Assembly (NCBI GenBank): GCA_947176485.1
Contig: CAMWQS010000042.1
Location: 1-11,476, forward strand
Direction: 5' to 3'
DNA length: 11,476 nucleotides
Source: an uncultured Clostridia bacterium
GTDB lineage: Bacteria; Bacillota; Clostridia; Christensenellales; Borkfalkiaceae
Both the position numbers and the translations under genes were made by a program. The notes under the pieces were generated by a model that searched no databases, was not told the origin of the DNA, and was given only the letters and a program-made list of their open reading frames with translations. Shown one piece after another: positions 6,206 to 11,476 of the stretch (positions are counted from its first letter, which is position 1; each line of letters begins with the position of its first letter).

Positions 6206-9200
6206 TGTTATTTTCCTCCTCACTGATATCAGTGCTTGCTTTTTCTTTAAGAATTTTATCACGGCATAAAGGTAATACCGTAAATACTACGCAAGCGATA
6301 AGGCCGAGCGCCAAAAGGATATTGGCAATTGCCCACATAGCGTCGAGAAGTGCCGAATGAGGTGCGGGGCTGACCTTAGGTCCGGATGAAGTCTGGTTGG
6401 TATCGATATAGGTGTAAAGGATACCCTTTACCGACTGACGGGCTGCGTACGCAACGTACTTGTCGTCAAGGTTAATATTTGCCGAACCGCCCGAGGTGCC
6501 GCTGAGCCACAGGTTGTTGCCCGCAAGCACGCCCGCCTCGTAGTCTTCCATATAGCCGTTGCCCATAAACCAGTCGGTTATGACGCTGCCCTTGAAGCCC
6601 CATTCGTTTCTAAGAACGCCCGTAAGCATTGCGTAGTTGTAGCCCGCGCAAACGCCGCCTACGTTGTTGAACGCGCTCATCATTGCGTTAGCCTTGCCTT
6701 CTTTGACTGCGATTTCGAAGGGACGGAGATAAGTTTCCCTTAAAGTCTGCTCGGTGAGCCAGGTGTTAAGACCCTTGGGGTTGATGCCCGCTTCACTTAC
6801 CGCAAAGTGTTTAAGGTAGCAATACATATTGTTATTGTAAGCCGCTTCAATGGTGTTAGCCGCAAGCTTGCCCGAAAGCACCGCGTCCTCACTGTAATAT
6901 TCGTAGTTACGCGAATTGAATACCGAACGGTGAAGGTTTACGCCGGGGCCGTACCAGCCTTGGAAGCCTACGGACTGTGCGATTTTGGCTTGCGCTTCGC
7001 CTATTGAATAAGCAACCTCCTTGCTGAAGCTGCAACCCGTAAGCGATTCACTGCAGAACAGGGTGTATTGGTCGCTCTTTGCTTCGAGTGCGTCGTCAAC
7101 GCTGTTGTTGAAGCCGCCGGGGCCGTCCTTATCCTTGCAGAAGGTTTTGCCCACGCTGTACAGCGCAACCGTCTGGAAGCCTGCGTTGCCGATTAATTCC
7201 TTGGTTTCGGATTGGGTTACCTGATTTAAGAGGGAATCCCAGAGAGGGGAATCGTAATCTTCCATAAGGAATTCGAGAATAAAGCTGTTGAATGCAAGCG
7301 TTACGGAAGTATCGTTGCCCTGCAACGCTTTGAGGGAAACGCGGTCGACGTTTTCGCCGTTTTTAGCGCCTACCAAATACATATTTGCGTTTTGTCCGTA
7401 CTGGACGCCCGCGTTGAGATTGGTGTAATCGTTCTTCTCGATGGCTGCTTTGCTTGCCGCCTTTATCTCGTCGTTGTTGGGAGTACTGCCGCTGCGTTCA
7501 GCCGCTTGCATGGGGAAGTTTGCAAAGCTTACCTCCACCTCTTTGCCGTCTATTACGCCGGTGCCTTTGGCACGCGAAAGGTAAGAAATATTACTGTTGC
7601 CGTCTATGGGGCAATTTGCGTAAGCCGTGTTGCCCGTGAACAGATTGCTTACTTCGGCGTTCGTAACGGGGTCTTTTGTGAAATCAATAGCCTTCGTGAG
7701 GGTTATTTCTTTATAGTCGCCGGTGTCGCCTTCAACGGGGGTTGCGTGCATATACTCGTGAGAGTTCTTCATAACGCTGACGCTGTACTTACCCTGGTCA
7801 AGCTTGTAGCCGCCTTTGCCGCTGTAATCATAGGAAGCTAAATCGTAAGCGGTGAAAGTAAGCTCTACCGTGCAAGAATTGGGTTTATCGGTGGCGTTTG
7901 CCTCGTTAGCGGGATACAATAAAGGCGTCTTGGCAAAATCTAAAAGCACGCGCTCTGCCTTTTCAACGCCGCCGTTTTCATAGGGCGCGTGGCCGTAAAG
8001 CTGAACGACGTCCTTGCCCGCAACCGAACCGGTGTTGGTTACTTTGACGGGAACGGTGTATTCACCTTTTTCGGTGAGAGTCTGAACCTTAGAGAAGTCG
8101 GGCTCCCATTCGAAGGTGGTATATGAAAGTCCGTAGCCGAACGGGAACTGGACTACCTTGTCGTAGGAAGTGCCGTGCGCTGTGAAATAGCCCGACGCAT
8201 CGGCGGTTTCATACCACTTGTAACCGAAGTAAATGCCTTCTTGGTAAACTAAGTCGTTGCCGGTTTTTACGGCGTTTGCATAGGTGGGATTGTGTTCCTT
8301 ATTATCGTAGGGAAGCGTATCGCTCATTCTGCCCGAGGGGGTTACGGTGCCGTTGATTATCTCGGGAATTGCAATTGCGCCCGACTGACCGGGGATACCC
8401 GCAAAAATGCAAGCCTTGATACAAGGGTATTCTTCGAGGAAGCCGAGCTCTATATTGTTGCAGACGTTGACGACTACCGTTACGTCGAACTTATAATCGT
8501 CAAGGGCTTTGAACATTGCCTTCTCTTCTGCGGTGAGCTCGAGGAAAGCACCGTCAGCGTAGCCGCCGACCGATTTCAGCTCTTGGCTGGACATGTTTTC
8601 CGAGTTTTCATTGCCCCAACGGCTTAAAACCGCGACTGCCGTTTGCGAATAACGCTTTGCCTGAGTCATTCTTGCCTCGGTGTAGAAGTCTGCACCGGGG
8701 TTTTTAAGGCTTTCCGCAGGGTAAGCGCCGGTGGTGCCGCCTTTACGGTAATCGGCGTCGAAGCTACTGAACTCGGTATACGCGTTCGTAAGCTCGGTAT
8801 TGTATTCGATACCCGCCTCCTTAAAGGCGTCGGTTAAATCGACTTTGATACGGTCGTTGCCGTTTCTGTCCTTATCCAAAATGGTTGCGCCGCCGCTGCC
8901 GCCGCCCGTCAAAAGGAAGCCGCCGTCGGTTGAACCCCAACCGAAGAGGTTGACTTTGGAAAGGCCCTTCAAAGGAAGATAGCCGTTGCCGTCTTTATCT
9001 TCTTCGTTGTACAGAAGAACCATACTTTCTTCTGCGGTGGAGCGGACGACCTTATCCGCCTCTTCAAGTACGCCTAACGAGCCCGAAGCGTCTACACCGT
9101 CGCCCGCAAGCACCCTGTGAAGAATGGGCGCGAACATACTTATGACGACGTTAACGACGACGAGTAATGCGGCACAAACCACCGCCACGATGGGTAAGGC

Positions 9201-9254
9201 GATGAGCTTTGCCTTGCTTTTTTTGAAAATTCGGTCGATATGTTTATTGGACAT
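6189..9254 (-). CDS. Membrane-anchored GH3 beta-glucosidase with reversed domain order
   Basis: This 1021-residue glycoside hydrolase family 3 enzyme probably removes glucose from the non-reducing ends of beta-glucan oligosaccharides outside the cell. The usual order is inverted. The GH3 C-terminal alpha/beta domain comes first (about 60-320: EESMVLLYNE, LPLKG, a GNENSE loop), then a fibronectin-like domain (about 365-500, opening FPFGYGLSYTTFEW), an insert (500-660), and last the TIM barrel (about 660-945). The barrel shows KDGPGGF (709-715), GPGVNLHR (769-776), NYEYYSED (783-790), KHF (815-817), MMSAFNNVGG (858-867) and TDW with nucleophile Asp894. I cannot assign the acid/base Glu firmly; E216 or E219 are candidates. 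Hydrophobic helices at 17-41 and 969-996, each with basic residues on the cytosolic side, place the enzyme outside and tether both ends. Such reversed GH3 enzymes are known from Ruminococcus albus and Butyrivibrio fibrisolvens. GAGAGGA precedes the ATG. The gene lies downstream of a terminator-like hairpin and overlaps the next lipoprotein gene. Confidence 0.92.
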   Translation of the reverse strand: MSNKHIDRIFKKSKAKLIALPIVAVVCAALLVVVNVVISMFAPILHRVLAGDGVDASGSLGVLEEADKVVRSTAEESMVLLYNEEDKDGNGYLPLKGLSKVNLFGWGSTDGGFLLTGGGSGGATILDKDRNGNDRIKVDLTDAFKEAGIEYNTELTNAYTEFSSFDADYRKGGTTGAYPAESLKNPGADFYTEARMTQAKRYSQTAVAVLSRWGNENSENMSSQELKSVGGYADGAFLELTAEEKAMFKALDDYKFDVTVVVNVCNNIELGFLEEYPCIKACIFAGIPGQSGAIAIPEIINGTVTPSGRMSDTLPYDNKEHNPTYANAVKTGNDLVYQEGIYFGYKWYETADASGYFTAHGTSYDKVVQFPFGYGLSYTTFEWEPDFSKVQTLTEKGEYTVPVKVTNTGSVAGKDVVQLYGHAPYENGGVEKAERVLLDFAKTPLLYPANEANATDKPNSCTVELTFTAYDLASYDYSGKGGYKLDQGKYSVSVMKNSHEYMHATPVEGDTGDYKEITLTKAIDFTKDPVTNAEVSNLFTGNTAYANCPIDGNSNISYLSRAKGTGVIDGKEVEVSFANFPMQAAERSGSTPNNDEIKAASKAAIEKNDYTNLNAGVQYGQNANMYLVGAKNGENVDRVSLKALQGNDTSVTLAFNSFILEFLMEDYDSPLWDSLLNQVTQSETKELIGNAGFQTVALYSVGKTFCKDKDGPGGFNNSVDDALEAKSDQYTLFCSESLTGCSFSKEVAYSIGEAQAKIAQSVGFQGWYGPGVNLHRSVFNSRNYEYYSEDAVLSGKLAANTIEAAYNNNMYCYLKHFAVSEAGINPKGLNTWLTEQTLRETYLRPFEIAVKEGKANAMMSAFNNVGGVCAGYNYAMLTGVLRNEWGFKGSVITDWFMGNGYMEDYEAGVLAGNNLWLSGTSGGSANINLDDKYVAYAARQSVKGILYTYIDTNQTSSGPKVSPAPHSALLDAMWAIANILLALGLIACVVFTVLPLCRDKILKEKASTDISEEENNNDEKI

Positions 9255-9292
9255 ATTACTTCCTCTCTTATTGTCTTTTTAAAAAATAAAAG

Positions 9293-9326
9293 TAAACGGG
9301 GCGGCGGATTGTCGCCGCCCCGTTTA
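9293..9326 (-). terminator. Strong hairpin terminator between lipoprotein and GH3 genes
   Basis: A perfect 14-base-pair GC-rich stem (TAAACGGGGCGGCG and its complement, loop GATTGT) lies between the first lipoprotein gene and the GH3 gene. On the minus strand it is followed by CTTTTATTTTTT. It looks like a full Rho-independent terminator inside an otherwise continuous locus. The 38 bases from it to the GH3 start show no clear promoter, so partial read-through is the likely source of GH3 transcription. Confidence 0.85.
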
Positions 9327-9356
9327 TGGTTTTAGTATCGTTGGGTTAAATATCCG

Positions 9357-11213
9357 TTATGCTGCTGTCTTGGGAGTAATCGTGTATTCTACAACGAACT
9401 CGATGCCGTCGTCACCGCCGTCAATCATTGAGCCGCCGTCAGCACCGAACATTATGCTGATAAGAGTGTTTGAACCCGTAGCGGTGATATCGTAAGATGA
9501 CGTATATACGTACTTTCCGTCTTGTTCTACGGGGCTAACAGCCGTCTGAGGAGCCAAAGCTACTTTTACAGTCGCACCGTCGGTATCCTTCGTCGTGGAA
9601 ATCGTCAAGGTAACGGTGTAATCACCGGGGGTAATTGCCGAATCCTTATAGAACAACTGCGCATCCCAAGGGTTACCGCCTTTATTTTTCCAAGCATAGT
9701 AAATAGTGCCGGCACTCGTGTTGCTATCTTTTGCCATCTGGTATCTGGTAGTATTACACTGACTGTAATAAGCCCAACCCGTCGTGAAAGATGCATCTTG
9801 TTCACCGTGCCAATCAAGTTTTACAAATTCGTTGTCAACGTGGATAGTTGCAGTCGACGTAGACCAACCGGAGTCAACTATTTTATCGGAATTGCTGTAC
9901 GCCTGAAGCCTTACGGTGTAATCTCCCGAATTTACGTCAGAGAGGTTAACCTCTTCACCGTTTTCAACCGGTACCATCGTAACGACTTGATTATCCGAGT
10001 TTAAGAAAACGAGCCTATAAGCTTTATCTTTAGCTGCGATATCGGCGTTTGCTTCGTTATCGGTGATAGTAATAACGTTAGTTTCGTCGTTATAGCTGAA
10101 CTCGGGAGCTTTAAGCTCTTTTTCTACGTTGGTTTCGAATACTAAGTCCTTAATCAAGAATTCAACGTCAGTGCCCGCGAAGCTGCTTTTGCCGTCAACA
10201 CCGAACGCGACTGCAAGCGTTATACCGTTATAATGTTCTACGGTTATCGCGTTGGGTCCGACTTCCAACGTCTTCTGAACGCCGTTTATAGTAACGTCGC
10301 CGGCATGGGAAGCAACTACGTTAAGAGTTACTTTGTGGTCTTTACCGATTAAGCCCAGACCCTCGTTCCTATAGAAAAGCTGTACGTTCCACCATTCGTC
10401 ACCTTGTACCCAATTCCAGGTATATTTAATTTTTGCTCCGGAATCGCCGTAGCTTTCGTGAGTAGAAATGGTTTTCTCACTCGTGCCGCCGTTAAAGTAA
10501 CGCCAGCCGCTTGAGAAAGCGTCTACACCTTCTGCGTACGTAATATCGGTTGCCGCCAAAACCTTGACGGAAACGGTTGCTTTTATATCGTTGCTGACTT
10601 TTGCGGTGATAGTCGTTTCGCCTGCCGCAACTGCGGTAACTACGCCGTCTGCTACCGTTGCGATAGCTGCATCACCCGTTTCCCAAGTGATTGCACTGCC
10701 CTTGGAAGCTACTGCGGAGAAGGTGAGCTTGTCGCCCGCACCGTATAAATTGTAAGCGTCGGTGCCAACTTCGGTTTCGCCGAGCTTGATTGAAACGGTT
10801 TCGGTAGTTTCATCGCCGCCCTGCTGCTCTGCGGGTTGAACGGTAACCGAGCAGGTTGCTTCGTTGTCGCCGTCCTTTGCGGTAATAGTTACGGTACCTG
10901 CCTTAACGCCGCTAACGGTACAAATCTTGTTGTTGGGGCCGCTTGCGGAAACGGTAGCAACCGACTCGTCGCTGCTCTTCCAGGTAATAGAACCGTTTGA
11001 TGAAGTAACCGTTACGTTAACCGTTGCGCCAACCTTTACGGTAGCAGTAGATTTGTCAAGCTGCAAAGCCGACTGGGTGGTGTTGGTGTTGTCGCCGTTG
11101 TCACCGTTATTGTTATCGTCGCCGCCGCACGCCGTAAGCGAGAATGCGAGTACGCCCGTAAGCATAGCCGTGCATGCAAACGCAGCGATTTTTTTGAATT
11201 TGTTTTTGTTCAT
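9357..11213 (-). CDS. Big2/CBM4-9-like lipoprotein, first paralogue
   Basis: This 618-residue surface lipoprotein has the same architecture as the one at 4364-6205. A signal peptide ends SLTAC (Cys29), followed by an Asn/Asp/Gly linker (30-47), two Big2 domains (48-126 and 138-219), a beta-sandwich module (221-361), a Fn3/Ig-like module (368-459) and a second beta-sandwich (464-615). The sandwiches carry WNVQLFY (275-281) and WDAQLFY (516-522), and near their ends FGVDG (337-341) and FGADG (589-593). These fit a CBM_4_9-like carbohydrate-binding fold. No catalytic motif is visible. The start at 11213 is preferred to the ATG directly before it, because AAGGAG lies seven bases upstream of it and only four from the other. 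It follows the GH16 gene by about 57 bases and precedes the hairpin terminator, so it is probably expressed more strongly than the GH3 gene. Glycan binding is inferred from fold and context. Confidence 0.82.
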   Translation of the reverse strand: MNKNKFKKIAAFACTAMLTGVLAFSLTACGGDDNNNGDNGDNTNTTQSALQLDKSTATVKVGATVNVTVTSSNGSITWKSSDESVATVSASGPNNKICTVSGVKAGTVTITAKDGDNEATCSVTVQPAEQQGGDETTETVSIKLGETEVGTDAYNLYGAGDKLTFSAVASKGSAITWETGDAAIATVADGVVTAVAAGETTITAKVSNDIKATVSVKVLAATDITYAEGVDAFSSGWRYFNGGTSEKTISTHESYGDSGAKIKYTWNWVQGDEWWNVQLFYRNEGLGLIGKDHKVTLNVVASHAGDVTINGVQKTLEVGPNAITVEHYNGITLAVAFGVDGKSSFAGTDVEFLIKDLVFETNVEKELKAPEFSYNDETNVITITDNEANADIAAKDKAYRLVFLNSDNQVVTMVPVENGEEVNLSDVNSGDYTVRLQAYSNSDKIVDSGWSTSTATIHVDNEFVKLDWHGEQDASFTTGWAYYSQCNTTRYQMAKDSNTSAGTIYYAWKNKGGNPWDAQLFYKDSAITPGDYTVTLTISTTKDTDGATVKVALAPQTAVSPVEQDGKYVYTSSYDITATGSNTLISIMFGADGGSMIDGGDDGIEFVVEYTITPKTAA

Positions 11214-11270
11214 CATTTTTCTCCTTATTGATTTATATGAATCTACTTTTCAGTAGCAATCACCAAAATT

Positions 11271-11476
11271 TTATAATTTTTTGTAAACCCTTACGTAGTC
11301 GACGTACATTGATTTCGATACGAACGTTTCTTCGGGAGCTACACCGCCGTCATATCCGCCGCCAACCGCAAGATTAAAAAGAATATAGCAGGGTTGGTCA
11401 AAAGGTGCAGCCGCAACTGCCTAGCTGTCCGTCCACCCGCCGTCGCTTGTAACCTCAAAAGCCTTTACGCCGTCAA
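11271..11476 (-). pseudogene. GH16 beta-glucanase, C-terminal end with in-frame TAG
   Basis: This is the last 65 or so codons of a glycoside hydrolase family 16 protein (laminarinase or lichenase type, endo-beta-1,3(4)-glucanase); the rest lies beyond the right edge. The frame reads DGVKAFEVTSDGGWTDS, then TAG (11423-11421), then APFDQPCYILFNLAVGG and finally MYVDYVRVYKKL with a TAA stop at 11271. The PFDQP, NLAVGG and VDYVRVY motifs are the hallmark end of GH16. Sequence on both sides of the TAG fits the family in one frame, and TAG differs from the Gln codon CAG by one base. The catalytic ExDxxE motif is outside the window. A stop here would remove 49 residues and the final strands of the sandwich, so the gene is either broken or the base is an error. 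TAG is used as an ordinary stop by the DUF3343 gene, which argues against recoding. Confidence 0.75.

Noticed and set aside
5808..6269. Plus-strand open frame rich in Val, Thr and Ser
   Set aside because: It is antisense to the Big2 domains and signal peptide of the second lipoprotein; its composition reflects the reversed codons.
4364..11213. Possible recent gene duplication or mobile element around the GH3 gene
   Set aside because: The two lipoproteins share architecture but little direct sequence, and no flanking direct repeats, transposase or integrase is visible. The duplication must be old.
10864..11256. Plus-strand open frame of 130 codons with hydrophobic end
   Set aside because: It is antisense to the first lipoprotein's Big2 domain and signal peptide, and lacks a start signal.
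11243..11256. Five-pair hairpin with GAAA loop (minus strand) between the GH16 end and the first lipoprotein gene
   Set aside because: The stem is short and AT-rich with no T tract, so it is not a terminator; too weak to call a regulatory element.
1..11476. CRISPR array, tRNA, rRNA or insertion sequence
   Set aside because: No regular direct repeats, no cloverleaf or rRNA-like segments and no transposase motifs were found by eye on either strand.

Overview
The window looks like a chromosomal segment of an uncultured gut-type Clostridia (Bacillota). The evidence is strong AGGAGG-type ribosome binding sites, AT-rich spacers with sigma-A-like promoters, Gram-positive lipoproteins with Big2 or Listeria-Bacteroides repeats, a permuted family 3 glucosidase of the type known from Ruminococcus and Butyrivibrio, and a DUF3343 gene beside a class V aminotransferase. 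The genus cannot be named from the sequence. Eight complete genes and one partial gene are supported; six of the complete genes and the partial one lie on the minus strand.

Left part (1-2110). The first 309 bases hold no gene. They carry a terminator for the genes to the right, then a good minus-strand promoter pointing out of the window, whose predicted RNA would open with three tandem hairpins. Next comes a two-gene minus-strand operon: a short TIM-barrel sugar-phosphate isomerase/epimerase-like protein, apparently translated from a leaderless mRNA, and a lipoprotein with Listeria-Bacteroides repeats whose ribosome binding site lies inside the end of the isomerase gene.

Middle part (2110-4360). 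Two small unrecognised genes are transcribed divergently from a 50-base spacer. A nested inverted repeat separates the rightward one from a cysteine-desulfurase-like class V aminotransferase. That enzyme is divergent from a DUF3343 gene (putative selenium/sulfur carrier-like protein), which ends at a perfect bidirectional terminator.

Right part (4360-11476). This is a minus-strand beta-glucan-degradation locus. In transcription order it holds the C-terminal end of a GH16 beta-glucanase (cut by the window edge and carrying an in-frame TAG), a Big2/CBM lipoprotein, a strong hairpin terminator, a GH3 beta-glucosidase with reversed domain order and a membrane segment at each end, and a second Big2/CBM lipoprotein that is a diverged paralogue of the first. 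Inferred model: the GH16 enzyme cuts long beta-glucan, the two lipoproteins hold the glycan at the membrane through four related beta-sandwich modules, and the doubly anchored GH3 enzyme releases glucose. No transporter or regulator is visible in the window.

The most unusual items are the paralogous four-module lipoproteins bracketing the GH3 gene, the permuted doubly anchored GH3 enzyme, the hairpin-rich leader at the left edge, the leaderless isomerase gene and the amber codon in the GH16 end.
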